Of a DNA stretch of 64,000 nt, positions 38,110-45,509 are shown piece after piece. How positions within the stretch are numbered: the stretch's first letter is position 1; every line of letters starts with the position of its first letter. The stretch lies in assembly GCA_022821905.1 (NCBI GenBank), contig JAJECS010000029.1:54341-118340 (forward strand), read 5' to 3'. The position numbers and the translations under genes are program-made. Origin of the DNA: Chloroflexota bacterium (lineage in GTDB: Bacteria; Chloroflexota; UBA11872). Below the pieces are notes generated by a model that searched no databases, had not been told where the DNA came from, and worked only from the letters and a program-made list of their open reading frames with translations.

Positions 38110-38763
38110 TCAGTCCTGCAGCCGGAGGCCGCCGAAAATGGCGGTGCCCCGCAAATTGATCGCGATCGCGTCTGATCCCGTGGCGGGGCGCTTATCCTCG
38201 ACGCCGCCAAATAGCGCCAGCACGTCGTTTTGCACGGCTGCATCCGGTGGCAGGCGGATGTCGACGCCGCCGAACAGACACGAAACATCGATGGTCGCCG
38301 GTGGGTGGTCGATGCTGGCCTCGCGCAGGTCGAGCTCCACGCTGCCGAAGATTGACGTGGCCTGCAGTTGGCCGAGCGGCCCGTTCACCCGGTCCTGCAC
38401 CCCGTGGAACACGGCGACATAGTTTGCGCCGCCGTCAGGGGTGGTGCGTCCCCGCGACGTGCGCCAGAAGATGAGGAGCAGACCGAAGAAAATCACGAGG
38501 ACCGGCCATGTCGCCGATCGAACGCCATCCGGCACTTCATCCAGAATCGAGAGCTGCACGGCCACGCCGACCGCGATGAGCAATAGCGGCCCGGTGGGCT
38601 GGCGGAAGCCGGTCCGCGCCAGCGCCCAGAGGCCGATCAGGATGATGACCGAGGGAAAGTACCGCCAGGGGCTGCCGCCGATGTCGAGGTTGTCCAGCAG
38701 CAGGGCCAGCCCAACCGCGATGATGACGAGCCCTACGAGCACCTGTCCTGAACTGCGCTGCAC
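38110..38763 (-). CDS. LiaF-like membrane protein
   Basis: 217 residues from GTG 38763. Four hydrophobic segments fill the first 105 residues (VGLVIIAVGLALLLDNL, FPSVIILIGLWALA, GPLLLIAVGVAVQLSIL, WPVLVIFFGLLLIFW). A beta-strand C-terminal domain then repeats ATSIFGSVELDLREA, VSCLFGGVDIRLPPD and VLALFGGVEDKRP. This FGG-rich domain is the cell-wall-active-antibiotics response (LiaF-type) domain. LiaF proteins regulate envelope stress signalling in Gram-positive bacteria; no LiaRS pair is visible here. Confidence 0.85.
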   Translation of the reverse strand: MQRSSGQVLVGLVIIAVGLALLLDNLDIGGSPWRYFPSVIILIGLWALARTGFRQPTGPLLLIAVGVAVQLSILDEVPDGVRSATWPVLVIFFGLLLIFWRTSRGRTTPDGGANYVAVFHGVQDRVNGPLGQLQATSIFGSVELDLREASIDHPPATIDVSCLFGGVDIRLPPDAAVQNDVLALFGGVEDKRPATGSDAIAINLRGTAIFGGLRLQD

Positions 38764-38904
38764 GGCGCCACCTCCACGCGGGCTGCCGCGCGTGACGGCA
38801 GCGCCCTAAGTATCAATCATCCGCCGGGCGCCGTGCATACCGGGGAGGCCCGCGCATAATGGCCCCAGCGCCGCCTCGGGCGCACCGAATGACGGAGCGC
38901 GCTC

Positions 38905-39642
38905 CTGACGATCCTGGTCATCGCCGACGTGCACGGGAACCTCACGGCGCTCGATGCTGTGCTGCATGCCGCCGGCAGCGTCGACGAGGTCTGGTGTCTG
39001 GGCGATCTGGTTGGCTATGGGCCGTCGCCAAACGAGGTCGTCGAGCGCCTGCGGGAGCTGCCCCTGCGGTCGCTGGTTGGGAATCACGATTGGGGATCCA
39101 TCGGCAAGGCCGACCTGGTGCGGTTCAACGCCGACGCCCGCACGGCCTGCGAGTGGACCAGTGGGGTGCTCACGCCGGTCAATCGCCAGTTTCTCGCCGA
39201 GCTCGAGCCGGCGGGGATGTTCGGCGACGTCGCGGTCGCCCATGGCAGTCCGCAAGACCCGGTGTGGGAGTACATCACCAACGCACGCATCGCGGTTGCC
39301 AATTTCGGCTATTTCGCCAGCGACATCTGCCTCGTGGGGCACACGCACGTCCCGCTGGTGTTTCGCTGGCGCAGCGGGGCCACCGGCAGCGAGGCCTTCA
39401 CCACCGAGGTCCCGACGCCGGGGGAGCGAATCGTGGTTGACGACGATCGTCTGATTGTCAATCCCGGCAGCGTGGGTCAGCCGCGGGACGGCGATCCGCG
39501 GGCGGCCTTTGCCCTGTTCGATCCCGAGGCCCGCACCCTCCAGGTCGAACGCGCGACCTATGACGTCGCCCAGGTCCAGCGCCTCATGGTGGCCCTTGGC
39601 CTGCCGGAGCGGCTATCCGTTCGCCTGCAATATGGGTGGTAG
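38905..39642 (+). CDS. Metallophosphoesterase, MJ0936/YfcE-like
   Basis: From CTG 38905 the protein has 245 residues. The first canonical codon (GTG 38929) would remove the catalytic Asp of the opening LTILVIADVHGNLTALDAVL, so CTG 38905 (or 38914) is inferred; ACGGAG at 38891-38896 supports 38905. Other metal-binding blocks are VWCLGDLVGYGP, LVGNHDWG, VAHGSPQDP, LVGHTHVPL and VNPGSVGQPRDGDPRAAFAL. The family hydrolyses cyclic nucleotides or other phosphodiesters; the substrate is unknown. Confidence 0.88.
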   Translation: MTILVIADVHGNLTALDAVLHAAGSVDEVWCLGDLVGYGPSPNEVVERLRELPLRSLVGNHDWGSIGKADLVRFNADARTACEWTSGVLTPVNRQFLAELEPAGMFGDVAVAHGSPQDPVWEYITNARIAVANFGYFASDICLVGHTHVPLVFRWRSGATGSEAFTTEVPTPGERIVVDDDRLIVNPGSVGQPRDGDPRAAFALFDPEARTLQVERATYDVAQVQRLMVALGLPERLSVRLQYGW

Positions 39643-39708
39643 CGGAGGTGGCGTTCGGGTGCGGAATCGGTCCTGTTTCTGAAGGGCTGGCGTGCTACCG
39701 TGCAAGCC

Positions 39709-40002
39709 ATGACGCCGGAGTTGATCGGCATTCTGAGCGTGGGTGCCGTCCTGTTGGTCGGGCTTGGCAGTCTGTCTCTCGGCATCGCGGCTTGGCTGCG
39801 CGCCGATATTCGCCAGGTGCGCGCCGAGGTCCACCAGGTGCGCGCCGAACTCGGCGCCGAGATTCGCCAGGTGCATACCCACATCGACGGCCTGCGGACG
39901 GACGTGCGCGACTTGGATCGGCGGCTGGCGCGTGTGGAAGGCGTCATCGAGGGTATGGCCTATGCCAATGGACGCGACCGTGGTGAAGGACAGGCCGCAT
40001 GA
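39709..40002 (+). CDS. Small one-helix membrane protein with coiled coil
   Basis: 97 residues from ATG 39709 (GTG 39700 is in frame). A transmembrane helix (IGILSVGAVLLVGLGSLSLGIAAWL) is followed by a cytoplasmic-type coiled coil. In it the heptad-like unit (I/V)RQVRAEVHQVRAEL is repeated about three times. I do not recognise a family beyond a general similarity to small coiled-coil anchors. The start and composition fit a real gene. Confidence 0.55.
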   Translation: MTPELIGILSVGAVLLVGLGSLSLGIAAWLRADIRQVRAEVHQVRAELGAEIRQVHTHIDGLRTDVRDLDRRLARVEGVIEGMAYANGRDRGEGQAA

Positions 40003-40098
40003 GCCGGCACCTGGCCACTCGCCCCGTCGCTCGCAAACGGTGATTGGTGCGCGGCAGTCATTGGGCAGCCTGCGCGTCACGTATAGAGGAGGTCTCGC

Positions 40099-40350
40099 GT
40101 GCAGTCGAGTCTGATCAGCAAGGTCCAGAAAGCCCAGAAGTACGCTCAAGAACCGCATCGCATCCACTTCGAGGCCTTGACCGCGCGGTTCGATGGCGAC
40201 AACAACGATCATGTGATCAGGCTGGCCGACGGTGCGTGGAGCTGTGACTGCGAGTTCTTTATGGTTTGGCAGACGTGCAGCCACACCATGGCGCTCGAGA
40301 AGTTGCTCGAGGGCATGGTCCCGGTCGGAAGCGCTTCGGCCGCCGGCTAA
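40099..40350 (+). CDS. SWIM zinc-finger mini-protein
   Basis: 83 residues from GTG 40099, preceded by GAGGAGGT, one of the strongest ribosome sites in the window. The C-terminal half has CDCEFFMVWQTCSHTMAL, a SWIM zinc finger (C-x-C-xn-C-x-H), with a predicted beta strand before it (HVIRLADGAWSC). SWIM domains bind DNA or protein and usually occur in larger SWI2/SNF2 or transposase proteins. Here it stands almost alone. It lies just upstream of smpB. Confidence 0.8.
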   Translation: MQSSLISKVQKAQKYAQEPHRIHFEALTARFDGDNNDHVIRLADGAWSCDCEFFMVWQTCSHTMALEKLLEGMVPVGSASAAG

Positions 40351-40406
40351 CTCGGCGTCCAGCCCGCCGCGGGGCAACGTTCGCCCTCGCTGCGGCACGG
40401 ACTAGC

Positions 40407-40895
40407 GTGGCGCGCAAACGCCGGCGGCGGCAGGCGACGCCGGCGCCGACCACTCGCAATCGCACCCTGGCCGTAAACCGTCGGGCCCGCTACGACTACG
40501 TCGTGCTGGACACGTTTGACGCCGGCCTGGAGCTCCGCGGCACCGAAATCAAGAGCTTGCGCACCGGATCGGTCTCGCTGCGCGAGGGCTATGTCGCCGT
40601 TCAGGATGGCGAGGCCTACCTGCGCGACGTGCACATCGCGCGCTACAAGCCTGCCGCCGACGCCAACCACGATCCCGACCGTCCTCGAAAACTGCTGCTC
40701 CACCGGGCCGAAATCGACGAGCTTGCGCGCCACACCAACCAGGCGGGGCATACCGCCGTGCCGCTGCGGCTGTATCTCGAGAAGGGGTGGGCCAAGGTCG
40801 AGATCGGCCTGGTGCGGGGACGGCGCGACTACGACAAACGGGACAAGATTCGCGCCCGCGACGATGCGCGTGAGATCGCGCGGCGCATGCGCTAG
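40407..40895 (+). CDS. smpB: SsrA-binding protein
   Basis: 162 residues from GTG 40407. NRRARYDYVVLDTFDAGLELRGTEIKSLRTGSVSLREGYVAVQDGEAYLRDVHIARYK and RKLLLHRAEIDEL are SmpB hallmarks; GRRDYDKRDKIRARDDAREI is the basic C-terminal tail that enters the ribosome. It binds the tmRNA encoded immediately downstream for trans-translation rescue. The ORF could extend upstream to 40266, but that part is not family-like. Confidence 0.96.
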   Translation: MARKRRRRQATPAPTTRNRTLAVNRRARYDYVVLDTFDAGLELRGTEIKSLRTGSVSLREGYVAVQDGEAYLRDVHIARYKPAADANHDPDRPRKLLLHRAEIDELARHTNQAGHTAVPLRLYLEKGWAKVEIGLVRGRRDYDKRDKIRARDDAREIARRMR

Positions 40896-40907
40896 CATTG
40901 AATCTCT

Positions 40908-41263
40908 GGGGATGCCGGGTTTCGACAGAAGTCCGAGGTCCGCTGCTGCAGGTCGAGCATGCCGTCACGCTCGCAAAAAAGGCGGCAAACCAAGTAACTG
41001 GCGAGCAAGAAGCGCTCCCACTCGCGGCCTAAGCGCCGCGACGTCTGCCCGGCTCGTGCCTAGCGGGCCGGAACAGGCGCCAACACCCTAGGCTGCGCCG
41101 GCAGAGGCGTCCGCATATGCCGGCTAAGACACGCGGACTGGTCGGGTTGCTCGTGGCCGAACGGCGGGCAAGCCGGCGAGAACCATAGCGATCGGCTATG
41201 CCTGTAGACGCGGCGGGGTGACGGCCTCTGGACGGGGCGTTCGACTCGCCCCCATCTCCACCA
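40908..41263 (+). ncRNA. ssrA: tmRNA (10Sa RNA)
   Basis: One-piece tmRNA of 356 bases. The 5' GGGGATGCCGGGTTTCGACAG pairs with the 3' end GTTCGACTCG..CATCTCCACCA: acceptor GGGGATG pairs with CATCTCC, followed by A and an encoded CCA. The tag reading frame (40985-41032) starts at the resume codon GCA and ends with TAA. It encodes ANQVTGEQEALPLAA. The tag ends LPLAA rather than the usual ALAA. Pseudoknot-like GC-rich segments lie between about 41040 and 41210. It is next to smpB, as often seen. Confidence 0.96.
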
Positions 41264-41294
41264 TGGCGGGGCGGCCGCTGCCTACAATCGCGGC

Positions 41295-41762
41295 GTGAGC
41301 CGCCCTGCCCGTCCGGACAAGCACTTCACCGCCACCGGGTTCTTGGTGCGTGACGCCAAGGTGCTGCTGGTCAATCACCGCAAGCTCAAGCAGTGGCTCC
41401 CCATCGGCGGGCACATCGAGGCCGGCGAGGATCCCGCGCAGGCCCTGCGCCGCGAGGTGCGCGAAGAGGTTGGCCTCGACATTGCGATCGTGGCGGACAC
41501 CCTGCCCGTGGACAACGACGACGTGCGGGGCTTGCCGCGACCCGAAACCATTCTGCTGGAGACCATCGAGCCCGGGCACTTCCACATCGACCTCATCTAT
41601 TTCGGGCACGCCGTCGGCGGCGAGCCTCGGTTGGCCGCGGCGGAGCACAGCGATCAGCGCTGGTTCTCCTCCGAGGACCTTGGGGCCAGCCATATCAGTG
41701 ACGACGTGCGCCTCCTCGGGCGCCGCGCCATCCAGGCTTTGGCTAGCGAACCTTCGCCGTGA
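41295..41762 (+). CDS. NUDIX hydrolase
   Basis: 155 residues from GTG 41295. The Nudix box GGHIEAGEDPAQALRREVREEVGL (about residues 36-59) is intact. TATGFLVRDAKVLLVNHRKLKQWLPIGGHIEAGEDP is typical of the mutT-like group. HFHIDLIYFGHAVGGEP follows. The substrate is unknown, probably an oxidised nucleotide or other nucleoside diphosphate derivative. It overlaps the next start by 4 bases (GTGA). Confidence 0.9.
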   Translation: MSRPARPDKHFTATGFLVRDAKVLLVNHRKLKQWLPIGGHIEAGEDPAQALRREVREEVGLDIAIVADTLPVDNDDVRGLPRPETILLETIEPGHFHIDLIYFGHAVGGEPRLAAAEHSDQRWFSSEDLGASHISDDVRLLGRRAIQALASEPSP

Positions 41763-42466
41763 CCCCCCGCTTCGAACACGCGTTCCAGGCGCCGGTGGCG
41801 CATCCCAACGGGCTGCAGGCCACCGACGAGGGCCTGTGGATCGCCGATCAGGACCAGGGCCGGGCCTTTCTCGTCGCGCCGGACGACGGTGCGGTCATCC
41901 GGTCGTTCTCCACCGGCGCCGGAAAATCAAGCGGGGTGACCTTCGGTCACGGCACGCTGTGGATGTGCTCCAACGGCCTGCCCAAAACGCGCCCGCCGAC
42001 GGCCGTCGACACGGCGCACACGCGGATCGTCAAGACCGATCCACGGACGGGCGCGATGCTGGCCCAGTTCCGCGCGCCCGACGACAGCGACGTGCATGGC
42101 CTGGAGTGGACCTCCGAGGGCCTGTGGCTCACGACGCTGGATCGGCGCGCCCTGACGCTGGTCGATGCCGAATCGCTCGCGCCGCGCCGTGTCATCCCCG
42201 TGCCCATGGATCGCGCCCACGGGCTGGGCTGGGACGGGAACGCGCTGTGGTGCGCCTTCACCTCCGATCGAATGGTGCTGCGACTCAGCGCGCAGGATGG
42301 CGCCGTGCTCGAGCGCCTGGATCTCGGCGGCGAGCCGTTCGAGCCGCACGGGCTCACGCTGCGGCTCGGCCGCTTGTGGATCTGCGACGCGGTTACAGGC
42401 GCCGTTTGGCGGCAGCGCGAGCCTGCCGCGGGCTGCCCGGACGCCGGCGGGGCGCCGGGTCGGTGA
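41759..42466 (+). CDS. Beta-propeller protein, SMP-30/Vgb-like
   Basis: 235 residues with repeated W-containing blades: GLWIADQDQGRAFLV, GTLWMCSNGLP, GLEWTSEGLWLTTLD, GLGWDGNALWCAFTSDRMV and GRLWICDAVTG. This fits a six-bladed propeller of the SMP-30/streptogramin-lyase type. No signal peptide is seen, so it is probably cytoplasmic. Catalytic function is not identifiable. Its 3' end overlaps the convergent methyltransferase gene by 74 bases. Confidence 0.78.
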   Translation: MTPRFEHAFQAPVAHPNGLQATDEGLWIADQDQGRAFLVAPDDGAVIRSFSTGAGKSSGVTFGHGTLWMCSNGLPKTRPPTAVDTAHTRIVKTDPRTGAMLAQFRAPDDSDVHGLEWTSEGLWLTTLDRRALTLVDAESLAPRRVIPVPMDRAHGLGWDGNALWCAFTSDRMVLRLSAQDGAVLERLDLGGEPFEPHGLTLRLGRLWICDAVTGAVWRQREPAAGCPDAGGAPGR

Positions 42467-43007
42467 TCGGCACGGCGTGGATGTACCAATACCGCGACCG
42501 AATCCCCGCGGCATCGCTATCCATCAGGCCAATGAGTTCGCGCAGATTAAAGGTGTTGCGCATGCACTGCGACACCTCGGCGCCGGTGAGGCTGCGAAAC
42601 GGCGAGTCATGGGTTCTAAAGTCCGCCAGCGTACCCATCACCGCCACGCCGGCGGGTCGCAGCATGCGCTGAAACTCCCGCAGCGCGCGTCGGATGTCCT
42701 CGTTGCCATCGACGCCGAGCACTTGCAGCAGTCCAAAGCTATAGACGGCGTCCAACGCGTCGGTGGCGATCGGAACCCGGTCGGAGTCAGCCCGCACGTA
42801 CCAGATGTTGGGATGCCGTGGCGCACGTGCCAGCGCTTCGGCATCGCGATCCATGGCAATCACTCGCGCACCGGCGGCTAGCTCGACGGTGGCGCGGCCG
42901 GCGGCGCAGCCCGCATCGAGGATGAGACGCGCCGAGCGGAGCACCGCCATCCCACGGGCGAGCACCGACACTTGAGATTGCGAGTCAGCAGCGGGCGAGC
43001 CAGGCAT
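42393..43007 (-). CDS. Class I SAM-dependent methyltransferase
   Basis: 204 residues from ATG 43007, overlapping the lipoate ligase end by 23 bases. LILDAGCAAGRATVELAAGARVIAMDRDAEAL is motif I with the SAM-binding Gly loop and acidic ribose residue. VRADSDRVPIATDALDAVYSFGLLQVL and RMLRPAGVAVMGTLAD are motifs II-III. The substrate is unknown (small molecule, lipid or quinone type). The C-terminal 20 residues are Arg/Ala/Pro-rich and lie in a convergent overlap, so the exact end may be non-essential. Confidence 0.85.
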   Translation of the reverse strand: MPGSPAADSQSQVSVLARGMAVLRSARLILDAGCAAGRATVELAAGARVIAMDRDAEALARAPRHPNIWYVRADSDRVPIATDALDAVYSFGLLQVLGVDGNEDIRRALREFQRMLRPAGVAVMGTLADFRTHDSPFRSLTGAEVSQCMRNTFNLRELIGLMDSDAAGIRSRYWYIHAVPITDPAPRRRPGSPRQARAAAKRRL

Positions 43008-43764
43008 CGTGCGCGTACCGTACCTTGACCAGCTCGTCGCTGCGATGGCGCTCGCCAGGCGTAAGCGCGCCGGGCTGCGGCGCGATGCGCAGTCGGTCGG
43101 CAAATCCCTGCGCGAGGGTCTGCACCAGCTCGCCAAGCGTCGTCGGCTGGGACAAGGCGTCGCGCAGACCCGGTGGACCGGCGTTGGGCGCCGACGTGTG
43201 GGTGAGGGGGTGAATGTCCGAGTCGTGCGACATCACCAGGCTGCCGTGCTGCAGCACGCCGCCGTGCACTCGGCCCTGGGCGCTGGCCACCATCTTGTGC
43301 GCACCCACCCAAAGCTCGTGTCCGCTCGGTGACCAAAAGCAGAGGCCCGGCAGCGTTTCCTCGGTTGCAGGTTCGGGAGCGACAGCGTCCGGCGCCAGCC
43401 CCAAGGCTTCCAGCCCGGCGGCAAGCCCCTGCGTGAGTGCCGCATACGACGCCCGCACCCCGCCGCGCACCAATCGGTGCCGCCGCGGAACGGCCATTGC
43501 ATAGGTGAGCTCGTCGCTATGCAGCAAGGCCCCGCCGCCGGTGACTCGACGCACAACGTCGATTCCCAATCGCCGCGCCAGCGAGCGGTCCACCAGGTCC
43601 AGCGGCTGGTGATAGCCGAGGGATAGCGCGCGCGGACGCCAACTGTAGAAGCGCAGCGTCGGTGGAGCGTCGCCACGCTGCACGGCCTCGGCGATGGCCT
43701 GGTCGACCGCCATGTTCCGCGCGCCGGCCGCCGCCGGGTCGACCAGCAGCCGCCACGTCTCCAC
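42985..43764 (-). CDS. Lipoate-protein ligase / octanoyltransferase family
   Basis: 259 residues from GTG 43764. ARNMAVDQAIAEAV, RFYSWRPRALSLGYHQP, RRVTGGGALLHSDELTYAMAVP (the conserved lipoate-binding loop) and VGAHKMVASAQGRVHGGVLQHGSL with the catalytic lysine are diagnostic of the BPL/LplA fold. It could be LplA or LipM; a LipM-type Cys catalytic residue may be that in GLCFWSPSGHE. It attaches lipoyl or octanoyl groups to E2 and H proteins. It is likely followed in the same operon by the methyltransferase. Confidence 0.88.
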   Translation of the reverse strand: METWRLLVDPAAAGARNMAVDQAIAEAVQRGDAPPTLRFYSWRPRALSLGYHQPLDLVDRSLARRLGIDVVRRVTGGGALLHSDELTYAMAVPRRHRLVRGGVRASYAALTQGLAAGLEALGLAPDAVAPEPATEETLPGLCFWSPSGHELWVGAHKMVASAQGRVHGGVLQHGSLVMSHDSDIHPLTHTSAPNAGPPGLRDALSQPTTLGELVQTLAQGFADRLRIAPQPGALTPGERHRSDELVKVRYAHDAWLARC

Positions 43765-43814
43765 GCGCTCCGGGCCCTTTCGTCACGAGTCGCGCCGTCT
43801 AGAATGGCAGCGCA

Positions 43815-43886
43815 GCCCCCGTAGCTCAGTGGATAGAGCGCCGGCCTCCGGAGCCGGGCGCGCGCGTTCGAATCGCGCCGGGGGTA
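43815..43886 (+). tRNA. tRNA-Arg (anticodon CCG)
   Basis: The acceptor GCCCCCG pairs with CGGGGGT, with discriminator A at 43886. The D arm is TAGCTCAGTGGATAGAGCG. The anticodon stem CCGGC/GCCGG encloses CTCCGGA, with anticodon CCG for codon CGG. The T arm is GCGCG-TTCGAAT-CGCGC. CCA is not encoded (CCC follows). The gene is 72 bases and lies between a divergent and a convergent gene. Confidence 0.93.
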
Positions 43887-43894
43887 CCCACAGC

Positions 43895-44407
43895 CTAGCC
43901 GGGCAAGGCCGCGTCGTCGTCGTCGCCCGGGAGACGTGCCGTGGGCCGGCGCTCGCGCAGGCTGTCTGCGACCAGCACGATCAGCCCGGCGCCAATCGCC
44001 AGGTCCGCGAAGTTCAAGAAGCCGACGAACGGCGCAATGTTGAGATAGTCGAACACCGCGCCGAAGCGCAGACGGTCGATCACGTTGCCGAACGCGCCGC
44101 CGAGCAGCAGCGCAAAGGCGGCCACCAGCCACCACCGTTGCGGCGGGCGGGCGGCGACGTAGGCGGCGAATCCCACGCCAATGGCCACGGTGATAATCAG
44201 GATCGGCGCGGGATGGTCACTGAAGAGCCCGAAGTTCACGCCGGGATTGCTCACCCGCTGCAAGGTGAACACCGGCCCGATCGTGGCCCCGCCCCATGGG
44301 AGCACCGCGTCCACGATGAGCTTGATGGCCTGGTCCACGGCGGTCACGACAAGACCCAGGCCGAAAGTCACGAGGCGAGCACGCCTCGCGTGGGCGCGAC
44401 TAGCCAT
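43895..44407 (-). CDS. lspA: Lipoprotein signal peptidase (signal peptidase II)
   Basis: 170 residues from ATG 44407. Four transmembrane segments are visible. The two catalytic aspartates sit in LLLGGAFGNVIDRLRFGAVFDYL and FLNFADLAIGAGLI. It cleaves prolipoproteins such as the lipobox-bearing cyclophilin encoded just upstream (44557-45207). The reading frame extends upstream to 44536, but MASRAHARRARLVTFGLG is the natural beginning. Confidence 0.94.
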   Translation of the reverse strand: MASRAHARRARLVTFGLGLVVTAVDQAIKLIVDAVLPWGGATIGPVFTLQRVSNPGVNFGLFSDHPAPILIITVAIGVGFAAYVAARPPQRWWLVAAFALLLGGAFGNVIDRLRFGAVFDYLNIAPFVGFLNFADLAIGAGLIVLVADSLRERRPTARLPGDDDDAALPG

Positions 44408-44556
44408 TCGGTCCCTGCGGTGCGGCGCCGCGTGGCGATTCCAGTCCGAGTTCCGTCCTTCGCTCGTCATCGACCATAGGCTGCGCCGCTGGTCTCTCCT
44501 GAGGGTATGGCTGGCGACCCAGGCATCCGGCGGCAACCGATGCCAGCGCGGCTGTC

Positions 44557-45207
44557 CTAGCCGCCGCGAATCTCGACGGACGTGATGGTGATGGTCTCCT
44601 GCGGACGCGATCGTTCGCCGGTGCCGGCCACTCCAACCGGGACGGCCTCGATCTTGGCCAGCGTGTCGTCGCCCTCCACCATCTGCCCAAACAGCGAGTA
44701 GTCGGGCGAGAGGCGCCCAAGGGCCGTGAGATCGTCGAACACGATGAAGAACTGCGAGCCGTTTGAGTTTGGCCGACCCGTATTGGCCATTGCGAGGCTG
44801 CCTCGGACATAGGGACGCTGAGGAGCTTCGATGGCAAACGTGTATCCGGGACCGCCGGTTCCCAGGCCCGTGGGGTCGCCGCTCTGGGCCATGAACCCGG
44901 GAATCAGCCGATGGAACACGACGCCGTCGTAGTACCCGTCGCGGGCGAGGACCACAAAGTTATTCACGGCCAAGGGAGCCTCGGCCGGCAGCAGCTCGAA
45001 GGTCATCTGGCCGAGATTCGTCGACACGACGGCCGAGTACGGCGTCTCCTGGTCGATCTGCATTTCGGGATAGGCGTCGTAGGTCAAGACTCGCTCCAGT
45101 GGTCCGGGTGTCGGCTCGGACTCGGGTTCGGTCGGCGCCCCAGCGTCGCCACAGGCCACCGCGACGAGGACGCCCAGCGCCAACACGCTACGGACGACGG
45201 CCGTCAT
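44557..45207 (-). CDS. Exported lipoprotein peptidyl-prolyl cis-trans isomerase (cyclophilin)
   Basis: 216 residues. The N-terminus VRSVLALGVLVAVACGDAG ends in a lipobox (VAVAC), so the mature protein is anchored by Cys19 after lipid modification; a Pro/Glu-rich linker follows. The cyclophilin core is clear: VVFHRLIPGFMAQSGDPTGLGTGGPGYTF, GSLAMANTGRPNSNGSQFFIVFDDL and FGQMVEG. The catalytic Arg lies in FHRLIPGF. It assists protein folding outside the membrane. It is next to lspA on the same strand. Confidence 0.95.
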   Translation of the reverse strand: MTAVVRSVLALGVLVAVACGDAGAPTEPESEPTPGPLERVLTYDAYPEMQIDQETPYSAVVSTNLGQMTFELLPAEAPLAVNNFVVLARDGYYDGVVFHRLIPGFMAQSGDPTGLGTGGPGYTFAIEAPQRPYVRGSLAMANTGRPNSNGSQFFIVFDDLTALGRLSPDYSLFGQMVEGDDTLAKIEAVPVGVAGTGERSRPQETITITSVEIRGG

Positions 45208-45509
45208 GGCTTCCCTTGGGTGCCTCCGGTTAACTCCCGCGATTCTAGCCGTCTAAGGGGGCTTTCCGGACCCCGCATGTCGTCGCTTCCGGGGACTCGG
45301 GTGTCACGACCAACCGCAATTTCGTATGGTAGTTTGACTGCTGTGTAAACTGTTGCCCTAGAACGTTACCAAGGTAGCCTCGCGTTTACCGAAGCGGCGA
45401 GGGTGCTGTCGTGCGGGTGAGAAGCGACCTGATGCATTTGCACCATCAGTCTGATCGGGAGCCGTCGTGCCGGTCGGCTCTTTCGAACCCGCGCGAAAAG
45501 GAGATTGGC
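45208..45509. other. 302-base divergent intergenic region
   Basis: Between leftward cyclophilin and rightward secreted-protein genes. It has a TTGACT hexamer at 45334-45339 but no matching -10 at normal spacing. The AAAAGGAG just before the ATG at 45510 is a good ribosome site. In-frame sequence from 45411 lacks signal-peptide features. No RNA gene or stable repeat was recognised. Confidence 0.45.
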
